Of a DNA stretch of 37,189 nucleotides, positions 30,282 through 37,189 are shown piece after piece. The stretch comes from CAYNLY01 sp964398225 (lineage in GTDB: Bacteria > Pseudomonadota > Zetaproteobacteria > Mariprofundales > Mariprofundaceae), in NCBI GenBank assembly GCA_964398225.1, contig CAYNLY010000010.1, forward strand, positions 1 to 37,189. Direction: 5' to 3'. Under the pieces are notes generated by a model. That model was not told where the DNA came from, searched no databases, and saw only the letters and a list, made by a program, of their open reading frames with translations. A program made the position numbers and the translations under genes. Numbering within the stretch: the first letter of the stretch is position 1; each line of letters starts with the position of its first letter.

Positions 30282-31376
30282 ATGGCGCTGTCCATCGGAA
30301 TCGTGGGACTTCCGAACGTCGGCAAGTCCACGCTGTTCAATGCGCTCGCCGGCGGGGGTGCCGAGGCGGCCAACTATCCGTTCTGCACGATCGACCCGAA
30401 CGTCGGCGTCGTTCCGGTGCCCGATCCCCGGGTGGAGAAGCTTGCCGAGATCGTGAAGCCCGAACGCATCCAGCATGCGGTCGTCGAGTTCGTCGACATC
30501 GCGGGGCTCGTGGCCGGCGCCGCCAACGGCGAGGGTCTGGGCAACCAGTTTCTGGCCAACATCCGCGAGTGCGCGGCGATCGCGCATGTCGTGCGCTGCT
30601 TCGAGGATCCGAACGTCACCCATGTCGCCGGCCGCGTGGATCCGATCGGCGACATCGAGACGATCGACACCGAGCTGATGCTCAAGGACCTGGAAACGCT
30701 CGGCAAGGCCGTGCAGCGCACGGAAAAGCTCGCGAAATCCGGCGACAAGGACGCCCGCGCGCATCTCGAGCTGCTTGCGCGCGTGCGCGCCCGGCTTGAG
30801 GAGGGCCGGCCGGTGCGGAGCATGAAGCTTACGCCCGACGAACGCGAGGCGCTGAAGGAGCTCTGCCTGCTCACCGCCAAGCCGGTGCTCTACATCGCGA
30901 ATGTGGACGAGAAATCGCTACCCGAGGGCAACGCGCATGTCGAAAAGGTGCGCGCCCATGCCGAGGCCGAGGGCGCGCGCGTGGCCGTGGTCTGCGCCCA
31001 GATCGAGGCGGAACTGGCGGAAATGGACGAGGAATCCCGCGCCGAGTTCCTGGCCGAGCTGGGCCTTGGCGAGCCGGGTCTGAACACCGTGATTCGTGAG
31101 GCCTATGCGCTGCTTGGGCTGATCACCTATTTCACGGCCGGCGTCAAGGAAGTGCGCGCCTGGACGATCCGGCGCGGCTGGACCGCGCCAAAGGCGGCGG
31201 GCGTGATCCATACCGATTTCGAGAAGGGCTTCATCCGCGCGGAGGTTATCGCCTACGAGGATTTCGTCCGCTACGGCGGCGAACAGGGCGCGCGCGAGGC
31301 CGGCAAAATGCGCCTGGAGGGCAAGGACTACGTCGTCGCCGACGGCGACGTGATGCACTTCAGGTTCAACGTCTGA
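30282..31376 (+). CDS. ychF: Redox-regulated ATPase YchF (Obg family)
   Basis: 364 residues, the usual YchF length (363). The P loop is GLPNVGKST (9-17), switch I NYPFCTIDPNVGVV (31-44) and G3 DIAGLV (72-77). The G4 position reads NVDE (207-210) instead of NKxD; this family change shifts specificity from GTP to ATP. A coiled-coil insertion follows the G domain, then a C-terminal TGS domain (about 280-364, FTAGVKEVRAWTI to HFRFNV). YchF/OLA1 binds ribosomes and has been tied to oxidative-stress responses. The pth-ychF order is conserved in proteobacteria. It converges on trxB with a 22-bp gap. Confidence 0.97.
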   Translation: MALSIGIVGLPNVGKSTLFNALAGGGAEAANYPFCTIDPNVGVVPVPDPRVEKLAEIVKPERIQHAVVEFVDIAGLVAGAANGEGLGNQFLANIRECAAIAHVVRCFEDPNVTHVAGRVDPIGDIETIDTELMLKDLETLGKAVQRTEKLAKSGDKDARAHLELLARVRARLEEGRPVRSMKLTPDEREALKELCLLTAKPVLYIANVDEKSLPEGNAHVEKVRAHAEAEGARVAVVCAQIEAELAEMDEESRAEFLAELGLGEPGLNTVIREAYALLGLITYFTAGVKEVRAWTIRRGWTAPKAAGVIHTDFEKGFIRAEVIAYEDFVRYGGEQGAREAGKMRLEGKDYVVADGDVMHFRFNV

Positions 31377-31398
31377 GTTCGCGCCCGGCCGGGGCTCC

Positions 31399-32331
31399 CT
31401 ATTCCTGACCGGAGAGCCAGCGCTCGGCATCGAGCGCCGCCTTGCAGCCCTCGCCCGCGCTGGTCACCGCCTGCCGGTAGACCGGATCGGCCACGTCGCC
31501 GGCCGCGAACACGCCTTCCACCGAGGTGTGCGTGCTCTTGCCCTTCGTGATGATGTAGCCGGCCTCGTCCGTTTCGAGCTGGCCCTTCAGAAAATCGGTG
31601 TTCGGCTTGTGTCCGATCGCGATGAACACGCCGTGCACGGGGATTTCCTCGACCGTGTCGTCCACGGTCGAACGAAGCCTCAGCCCCGTGACCCCCGAAT
31701 CGTCCCCGAGGATCTCGTCCACGACCCGGTTCCAGGCGATCTCCACGTTGTCCCGGGCGAACAGCTTTTCCTGCATGATCTTCTCGGCGCGCAGCGCATC
31801 CCGGCGATGCACGAGCGTGACCTTGCGGCACAGATTGGAGAGGTACAGCGCCTCCTCGACGGCCGTATCGCCGCCGCCGACGACGGCGACATCCCGGCCC
31901 TTGTAAAAGAACCCGTCGCAGGTCGCGCAGGCCGACACCCCGCGGCCGGCGTACTTCTCCTCGCTGGGAAGCCCCAGATACTTGGCCGAGGCGCCGGTCG
32001 CGACGATCAGCGCATCGCAGGTGTACTCCCCCTCCTCGCCCTTCAGGTGGAACGGCCGTCGGGAAAGGTCGGCCTCAACGATGTGGTCCCAGACGAGGGT
32101 CGTGCCGAAGCGCTCGGCCTGTTCGCGGAAGTCCTCCATCATCTGCGGGCCCTGCACGCCGTTCTTGTATCCGGGATAGTTCTCGACGTCGGTCGTCGTC
32201 GTCAGCTGGCCGCCCGGCTGCATGCCCTGGATCACGACCGGATCGAGCCCCGCGCGCGCGGCATAGATCGCGGCCGTGTAGCCGGCGGGCCCCGAGCCCA
32301 GAATGATCAGACGATGATGGGGTACAGTCAT
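31399..32331 (-). CDS. trxB: Thioredoxin-disulfide reductase
   Basis: 310 residues, low-molecular-weight type (E. coli 321). The FAD-binding fold starts with ILGSGPAGYTAAIYAARA (GSGPAG at 12-17). The NADPH domain includes VVGGGDTAVEEA, and the redox-active pair is C135-A-T-C138 (SACATCDGFF). The C-terminal FAD contact GVFAAGDVADPVYRQAVTSA is present. It moves electrons from NADPH to thioredoxins, including TrxC encoded at 9410-9856. It lies downstream of mgtE on the same strand, but a 100-bp gap with a plausible promoter suggests separate transcription. Confidence 0.97.
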   Translation of the reverse strand: MTVPHHRLIILGSGPAGYTAAIYAARAGLDPVVIQGMQPGGQLTTTTDVENYPGYKNGVQGPQMMEDFREQAERFGTTLVWDHIVEADLSRRPFHLKGEEGEYTCDALIVATGASAKYLGLPSEEKYAGRGVSACATCDGFFYKGRDVAVVGGGDTAVEEALYLSNLCRKVTLVHRRDALRAEKIMQEKLFARDNVEIAWNRVVDEILGDDSGVTGLRLRSTVDDTVEEIPVHGVFIAIGHKPNTDFLKGQLETDEAGYIITKGKSTHTSVEGVFAAGDVADPVYRQAVTSAGEGCKAALDAERWLSGQE

Positions 32332-32364
32332 GGTCGAACCTCGATCGGATCAGGATGGCCGCCG

Positions 32365-32393
32365 AGCTTAGCAGCCGGCGCTCCGCGCATCAA
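32365..32393 (-). promoter_or_regulatory. Putative trxB promoter
   Basis: On the minus strand, TTGATG (plus 32388-32393), 17 bp, then TAAGCT (plus 32365-32370), followed by a GC-rich discriminator. The -10 context GCTAAGCTCGGCGG is one of the recurring GCTARRCT motifs in this window. The start would lie about 27 bp upstream of the trxB ATG. Confidence 0.45.
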
Positions 32394-32431
32394 GCCGGGG
32401 CACGCCGGGATTTTTTGCATTTTTCCGGCCA

Positions 32432-33790
32432 CTAGAGGAGAAAGGCGGTCGCAAGCCCGAGAAACGACATAAATCCAACCACGTCGGTGACCGTCGTCAG
32501 GATCGTGCCCGAGGCCAGCGCCGGGTCGATGTTCAGCCGCTGCAAGGTCAGCGGGATCAGTGCTCCGGCAAGCCCCGCCGCCAGCAGGTTGACGAGCATC
32601 GCGGCCGCAATCACGAAGCCCAGCCGGGCGCCGATTTCCGGAAACCAGAGGCTCGCGATCACGCCCATCAGCACCGCGAACGCAAGCCCCGAGACGGCCG
32701 CCACGGCCACCTCCTTGATCAGCGCCCAGCGAGCATTGGCGAACGTCACCCGCCCAAGCGCGATGTTGCGCACGATCACCGTCAGCGTCTGGGTGCCGGC
32801 AATGCCCCCCATGCTGGCCACGATCGGCATCAGCACGGCCAGCGCGACAATCTGCTGGATCGTCTGCTCGAACTGCGCGATCACGAACGAGGCCAGAATC
32901 GCCGTACCCAGGTTCACGGCCAGCCAGATGCCGCGCCGCCAGGCCGTGGTCAGCACCGGTTCGGCCAGGTCGTCCTCGTCCGAGAGCGCGGCCAGCCGGT
33001 ACATATCCTCGGTGGCCTCCTCGCGCACGACGTCGAGAATGTCGTCGGCCGTGATCCGGCCCACGAGCACACCGTTCTCATCGACCACCGGAAGCGCCAG
33101 CACGTCGTATTTCTCGAACACGTGCGCGACTTCCTCCTGGTCCATGCCCGCCTGCACGCGTGGAAAATCGGCATGGGCGACCTCGGCCACGGGAAGATCG
33201 CGCTCGACGAACAGAAGTTCATGCAGCGGCAGCACGCCGACGAGCCGGTCGTCGTCGTCCACAACGTAGATGTAGTTGAGGTTTTCGATGTTTTTTCCCC
33301 ATCTGCGGAGAACATTCAGGACTTTTTCAACTTTCCAGTCGGCGCGGACCTTGAACAGCTCCACCTGCATCAAGCCGCCGGCCGACTCCTCGTCGTGCGC
33401 CATCAGCGGCTGGATCTCGCGCCGTTCCTCCGGCTCCAGCCGGGCCATGACCTCGTCGGCCACGCCCTGCTCGACCTGCTGCAACAGGTCGGCGGCATCG
33501 TCCGAGTCCATGTGCTCGACGACGTCGCCGATGCTCCCGGGCGAGAACTCGGCGAGGAGGTCTTCCTGCATCGATTCCGGCAGGGCGAGCAGGGCCTCGC
33601 CCAGCTTCTCGTCCGGCATCAGCCGCACGAGCGACAGCCGCTCCTCATCGTTCCGGCAGCTCAGCAGAAGCTCGGCCAGCTCGCTCGCATGCATCCGCGC
33701 AAGAATCTCGCGCAGGCGCGCGGGCGATTTCTCCAGCAGCGAGAGGGCCTGCTCGCGTTCCAGCGCCGGCGTGCGATCCACGCTTGCCAT
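32432..33790 (-). CDS. mgtE: Magnesium transporter MgtE
   Basis: 452 residues, normal for MgtE. The cytoplasmic N domain (about 25-130) has the acidic superhelix motif LMPDEKLGEALLALPESMQ and DVVEHMDSDDAADLLQ. A pair of CBS domains follows (about 135-255). Five membrane segments start near residue 285, with the pore motif VLMPIVASMGGIAGTQT (about 329-345) and VNLLAAGLAGALIPL. MgtE is a Mg2+-gated channel: Mg2+ bound between the N and CBS domains closes it. The frame is open far upstream, but the ATG at 33790 follows a strong AGGAGG site and the sequence before it is not MgtE. I see no M-box riboswitch; the upstream gap is shared with the divergent repeat-protein gene. Confidence 0.96.
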   Translation of the reverse strand: MASVDRTPALEREQALSLLEKSPARLREILARMHASELAELLLSCRNDEERLSLVRLMPDEKLGEALLALPESMQEDLLAEFSPGSIGDVVEHMDSDDAADLLQQVEQGVADEVMARLEPEERREIQPLMAHDEESAGGLMQVELFKVRADWKVEKVLNVLRRWGKNIENLNYIYVVDDDDRLVGVLPLHELLFVERDLPVAEVAHADFPRVQAGMDQEEVAHVFEKYDVLALPVVDENGVLVGRITADDILDVVREEATEDMYRLAALSDEDDLAEPVLTTAWRRGIWLAVNLGTAILASFVIAQFEQTIQQIVALAVLMPIVASMGGIAGTQTLTVIVRNIALGRVTFANARWALIKEVAVAAVSGLAFAVLMGVIASLWFPEIGARLGFVIAAAMLVNLLAAGLAGALIPLTLQRLNIDPALASGTILTTVTDVVGFMSFLGLATAFLL

Positions 33791-33906
33791 GCTCCCACCT
33801 CCTGCCAGATTTCCCGCCCTTCCGGCCGGGTCGGCGAACCCTAGCGCCGCCGGTGCCGATTGCGAGTCCGCCGGCGTTTGCCGCAAACCCCGGGCCAACC
33901 CGGAGG

Positions 33907-33922
33907 CGTGATCGAAATCACA
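33907..33922. promoter_or_regulatory. CRP/Vfr-like binding site
   Basis: CGTGATCGAAATCACA matches TGTGA-N6-TCACA with one mismatch and is an almost perfect inverted repeat (GTGAT-N4-ATCAC). FNR sites (TTGAT-N4-ATCAA) are related, but the G and C at the ends favour CRP. It lies in the 288-bp gap between mgtE (starting at 33790, leftward) and the repeat-protein gene (34079, rightward), so it could act on either. Confidence 0.45.
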
Positions 33923-33993
33923 CGCACAAACCCCTGGCCTCGGGCAGCCTTGGACGCTAGCTTGGGGCCGTTTTTTTGGAGCGAGAAAAACGC

Positions 33994-34022
33994 TTGAATA
34001 ACGGTGACTTGGCGAATACGAT
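33994..34022 (+). promoter_or_regulatory. Putative promoter of the DUF11 repeat-protein gene
   Basis: TTGAAT (33994-33999), 17 bp, then TACGAT (34017-34022). This is a fair sigma70-type match in an AT-richer stretch. A second, weaker candidate is TGGCCT (33935-33940), 17 bp, TAGCTT (33958-33963), which would lie closer to the CRP-like site. Apart from these sites and a run of seven Ts (33971-33977), I see nothing in 33791-34028. Confidence 0.45.
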
Positions 34023-34028
34023 TTGGAG

Positions 34029-34051
34029 CGGAACATGAAGTTCCGTTCATG
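34029..34051 (+). repeat. Two overlapping inverted repeats in the leader of the repeat-protein gene
   Basis: CGGAAC-ATGAA-GTTCCG (34029-34045) and CATGAA-GTTCCG-TTCATG (34034-34051) share bases, so only one hairpin can form at a time. They lie at the expected transcription start. They could be an operator or a leader switch. The bases also contain a five-codon mini-frame ATG-AAG-TTC-CGT-TCA-TGA (34035-34052). Confidence 0.5.
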
Positions 34052-34078
34052 AAAGGGGGCGAAGGCATCATCGGGACG

Positions 34079-37000
34079 ATGAAAAATCGGCGGTTCTGGA
34101 TCGGCCTTGCGGGCTTGCTCGCAGGGCTTTTCGCGCCCGCTCATCCGGCCCATGCGCACAATGTGGCCATGGTCGAAACGATGAAGTTCCTTGCCCCCGA
34201 AACGATCAACATGCTGGTGCAGCGCGCCAAAAACGGCGGCCCCTTCGGGTTTCAGGTCGGCGACACGATCAAGTACATCATCCGCTATCGGCCGGTTGCC
34301 AACGGCGCCAACACCGGCGTCAACGGCTACATCACCGACTACATCCCGGCGGGTCTGCAGGTGATCGGTGCAGCCTTCGTGCAGCCCGACGGTGCCGGGG
34401 GCTATGTCGAAGTCCCGCCAGCCCTGCCAGGACCGATGAGCAACGATCCGCGCTGCAACGGCTGGGGCTTCTGTCCTCTGGATACGCTCAACGCCAATCT
34501 TCCCGCGACGCCGGCCAACTTCGCGCTGCTCCCCCCGATCCCCGGCCAGAAGGTCAAACCCTGGCCTCCTGGCCCGAACGGGATGGGCACGCTCGCCCAG
34601 ATGTACGGCGATACCGGCATTTTCTGGTCCATCGATCCACGCACGCGGATGACCAACCCGGCAGCGCCGGTGGCCGGCCAGTCGAACAACAGCTGGGATC
34701 TCGTCCAGGTCGCCCAGGACAGGATTTGCACCCAAAACAAGGATGCGAGCGGCCCGTGGGGCATGGGCTCGGCCGTGGCCGGCCCGGATTCGTTCTACCA
34801 GTGGGAATACCCCGCCGCCGGCACCTGCCTGCCCGGCACGGTCGGCCCGTGGCATCGAATCGCCTATCCTGGCTCGACAATCGGCGACTACGGCCGGATC
34901 GGCGACTATGTGGCCGCGCGGGTGCTTCAGCCCGGCGACCCCCACTATGGCCGCGATCTGGCCACGAACCCCCTGCCCGTTTCCACGGGCCACGCTGTCG
35001 GAAGCACCACGCCCGTCACCCTGCGCTGGGCCAACGGCCTCAACCAGGTCGGCGAAATCAAGTACGTCAGCGTCACCGCCCGCATCGCATACCTGCCGCC
35101 GGGCGGCAGCATCATCAACCACTCCGAGGTCTGGGGCGGTGATGCCGCCTACAGCGACGGCGGCAAGAACTCGCCGTGGAAGTACAACAAGGGACTGGTT
35201 TCGATCTCGAATGTCTCGGATCTGACCGTCCTCAAGGTGCCGAGCGTCACCTCGGCCGCCCCCGGGGATGTCATTTCGTTCACGGTGGCCGTCATCAACA
35301 CCGGCGCCCAGCCACAGACCAACGTGACCCTGGTCGACTATGTGAACACCTCCACCGACAACAAAGGGAGGCCTCTTGCTGCTCCGGTCGTCACCTACAA
35401 CATGGACGCGACCGGCGGCGGCCTCTACACACCAGGCACTCCAGGAACAGGGCCGGGCGCGGAAAACATCACCTGGACGGTGCCGCTGCTGAATCCGGGC
35501 GAGATTCGCACCTTCGCCTACTCGGTGACCGTCAACAATCCTGTGCCGGCCAGGGCCACTGCCGCCACCGACACGGTCGTGGCCACATCCTCGCTGGTGC
35601 CGGCTCCCGGAGCCCAGGCATCCGCCAACGTCAATCTCGGGGGCGGACTGACGGCCAACCTGAACCAGACCAAAACCGTGACACCATCCTCCTCGCTGCC
35701 CGGTGGCACGGTGCGCTACCATATTCAGATCACGAACACCGGCAACGGCTACGCTGGCGGTTTCGTGGATCCGGCCAACCCCCTGAATCAGTACGCGCCG
35801 TATGACATGAACGGCAATCCGATCCCGACGACGATCACCGATACGCTGCCGGCCGGCTTCTCCTATGCCGGCAATCCGGTGCTGACGATCAATGGCGCAC
35901 CCGTCACCGGCTGGAGCGTCAGCGCAGTCGGCCAGAACCTCACCTTCACGATCCCCCATGTTGCCAACCCTGCGGCACCGCCAGGCAACCCGCCCGCCCT
36001 GATCCAGCCGCCCATCAATCTGATTCCGCCGGGGGGCACGCTGGATGTCTGGTTCGATGCCGCCATCGACCCGGCCGAACCCGCCGGCGTCTACACCAAC
36101 ACCGTCAGCTCATCCGTGCCGACATGGTCCAAGGCCCAGGCGGGCAAGGTTCCCGAGCCCCAGAAAAGCTGGTTGAAGGGCAAGCCCGCGAAGAAGACCG
36201 AATGGGGCGGCTTCACGCTGTTTACGCCCAATACCGCGCCGGTCACGGTCGGCTCCGTGATCCTGTCCAAGACCGCAACCCCCTCCACCGTGGTCAACGA
36301 CGGCACCGGCGCGTCCACGAGCTACACGATCACGCTGACGAACCAGGGCGCGACGGCGGTGACGCTGAACAACCTCGTCGTCACGGATACGCTGCCCGCC
36401 GGCTTCTCCTACCGGGCCGGCACCACGAGTGGCACGGCCGGCGCCGCCGAGCCGAACGTGATCGGTCAGCAGGTTGTCTGGAGCTTTGCCTCGCTGTCGA
36501 TTCCCGCCGGCAGCAGCCGGACGATCACGTTTACGGCGGATATCGCCGGAACCGTCGCTGATGGCGTGTATCGGAACGACGTCAGCGCCACTGCTACGAA
36601 CGCCACGATTCCCGCAGCTCTGCAGACGGCGCCGGTGACGGTGACCTCCCCCGGCCTGACGGTGTCCAAGACCGTAGACCGCCCCTTCGTCGTCTGGCAG
36701 GGCGACGGCGTGACGGCTCAGCCCTATCCATCCGAGGTGGTCCATTATACGATCACCCTCAGAAACTCGGGGTCGGCCAGCGCGACGGTGGATATTTCCG
36801 ATCAGCTCCCGGCCGGATTCCAGTACGACCCTCTTCTCGGCCCGGAGACCGTCACACTGACGGTCGGGGGAACAAGCACAACGCTGGCGAGAGGCGCGGC
36901 CAACACCGCGACGACCTATGCCACCTGGCCGGCTGCGGCCACCCGCACTCCGCTGTGGGGAACCTTTACCATCCCGCCGAGGCAGGGCACCCAGGATTCC

Positions 37001-37189
37001 GTGCTTACCCTTACCTTCCCGGCGCGCATCGACATGGCGCAGACCCCGGCCCCCGGCACGACCGCCGTGACGGCTCCCGGCACCTACACGAACACGGTGT
37101 CCGTTGCCGGTTCCACCCTGGTGCCCGCCTATCACGGCGCGCCGGTGACGATCTACCGCCCGGCCTCGAAATGGACGACGACGCCGAAC
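34079..37189 (+). CDS. Large secreted DUF11-repeat protein, 3' end beyond the window
   Basis: An open frame of 1037 codons that runs off the right edge. The signal peptide is classic: MKNRRF, hydrophobic WIGLAGLLAGLFAP, cleavage near AHA-HN (about residue 27). An in-frame ATG at 34049 is possible but would spoil the signal peptide start. Five Ig-like DUF11-type units follow. Unit 0 (about 30-350) has YITDYIPAGLQV and a roughly 200-residue Gly/Pro/Trp-rich insertion with four cysteines (126, 132, 217, 250). Units 1-4 begin near K386, K532, K731 and K864. Units 2-4 share K near the start, D in (T/S)D-(T/Q)LPAGF (588, 770, 908) and N in Y-x-N-x-V-S (674, 833, 1005). A Lys-rich linker is at 685-706. 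It is probably a cell-surface or extracellular structural protein; the anchor would be in the missing part. Confidence 0.88.
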   Translation, partial: MKNRRFWIGLAGLLAGLFAPAHPAHAHNVAMVETMKFLAPETINMLVQRAKNGGPFGFQVGDTIKYIIRYRPVANGANTGVNGYITDYIPAGLQVIGAAFVQPDGAGGYVEVPPALPGPMSNDPRCNGWGFCPLDTLNANLPATPANFALLPPIPGQKVKPWPPGPNGMGTLAQMYGDTGIFWSIDPRTRMTNPAAPVAGQSNNSWDLVQVAQDRICTQNKDASGPWGMGSAVAGPDSFYQWEYPAAGTCLPGTVGPWHRIAYPGSTIGDYGRIGDYVAARVLQPGDPHYGRDLATNPLPVSTGHAVGSTTPVTLRWANGLNQVGEIKYVSVTARIAYLPPGGSIINHSEVWGGDAAYSDGGKNSPWKYNKGLVSISNVSDLTVLKVPSVTSAAPGDVISFTVAVINTGAQPQTNVTLVDYVNTSTDNKGRPLAAPVVTYNMDATGGGLYTPGTPGTGPGAENITWTVPLLNPGEIRTFAYSVTVNNPVPARATAATDTVVATSSLVPAPGAQASANVNLGGGLTANLNQTKTVTPSSSLPGGTVRYHIQITNTGNGYAGGFVDPANPLNQYAPYDMNGNPIPTTITDTLPAGFSYAGNPVLTINGAPVTGWSVSAVGQNLTFTIPHVANPAAPPGNPPALIQPPINLIPPGGTLDVWFDAAIDPAEPAGVYTNTVSSSVPTWSKAQAGKVPEPQKSWLKGKPAKKTEWGGFTLFTPNTAPVTVGSVILSKTATPSTVVNDGTGASTSYTITLTNQGATAVTLNNLVVTDTLPAGFSYRAGTTSGTAGAAEPNVIGQQVVWSFASLSIPAGSSRTITFTADIAGTVADGVYRNDVSATATNATIPAALQTAPVTVTSPGLTVSKTVDRPFVVWQGDGVTAQPYPSEVVHYTITLRNSGSASATVDISDQLPAGFQYDPLLGPETVTLTVGGTSTTLARGAANTATTYATWPAAATRTPLWGTFTIPPRQGTQDSVLTLTFPARIDMAQTPAPGTTAVTAPGTYTNTVSVAGSTLVPAYHGAPVTIYRPASKWTTTPN

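Noticed and set aside
31377..31398. Bidirectional terminator between ychF and trxB
   Set aside because: GCCC and GGGC can pair around a short loop, but there is no T tract on either strand.
32397..32428. Plus-strand terminator formed by the CCGG repeats followed by TTTTTT
   Set aside because: The possible stem is only about four base pairs and no plus-strand gene lies upstream.
33931..33977. Hairpin and T-run terminator before the repeat-protein gene
   Set aside because: Only short separated GGCC and CCCC/GGGG matches are available, and both flanking genes point away from the site.
33791..35959. In-frame extension of mgtE upstream of 33790
   Set aside because: It is antisense to the repeat-protein gene; the ATG at 33790 has a strong ribosome site and the normal MgtE length.

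Overview
The window is very GC-rich DNA from a Gram-negative proteobacterium, most likely a gammaproteobacterium. Outer-membrane genes are present (bamB, lolB, a TonB-dependent receptor). The order TPR lipoprotein - lolB - ispE - tRNA-Gln - prs - rplY - pth - ychF is the one I know from Pseudomonas and relatives. I cannot name the species. Nearly every gene is a chromosomal housekeeping or signalling gene, many with 1-4 bp ATGA or TGATG overlaps. I see no insertion sequence, phage gene or CRISPR array.

Layout. 1-5038: the 3' end of a tRNA-Leu(CAA), then three minus-strand two-component genes: a PAS hybrid kinase with a cysteine-rich PAS domain, a NarL-type regulator, and a NarX-like sensor without recognisable ATP-binding motifs. 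5108-9408: metH with an intrinsic terminator, then a small unknown gene. 9410-9931: trxC with a good sigma70-type promoter. 9963-19254: a compact nine-gene minus-strand run, carB-greA-DUF4149-AI-2E family-yfgM-bamB-der-ratA-rnfH, without carA beside carB. 19380-24081: a three-gene minus-strand signalling unit of TonB-dependent receptor, YfiR-like periplasmic protein and hybrid kinase. 24214-31376: a plus-strand run of JAMM peptidase, TPR lipoprotein, lolB, ispE, tRNA-Gln, prs, rplY, pth and ychF. 31399-33790: trxB and mgtE on the minus strand. 34079 to the right edge: the first 1037 codons of a large secreted protein built of DUF11-like repeats.

The most interesting parts are these: the receptor/YfiR/kinase unit, which resembles the YfiBNR system with a histidine kinase in place of the diguanylate cyclase; three C-x6-C pairs in one PAS domain of the first hybrid kinase; a NarX-like sensor that keeps the HDxxxQ phosphatase motif but lacks the kinase boxes; the ispE stop codon lying inside tRNA-Gln, so that tRNA 5' processing would remove it; and a repeat protein whose repeats keep a Lys/Asp/Asn pattern suggesting intramolecular isopeptide bonds, behind a CRP-like site and two overlapping inverted repeats. 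A recurring promoter-like motif GCTARRCT precedes several unrelated operons.
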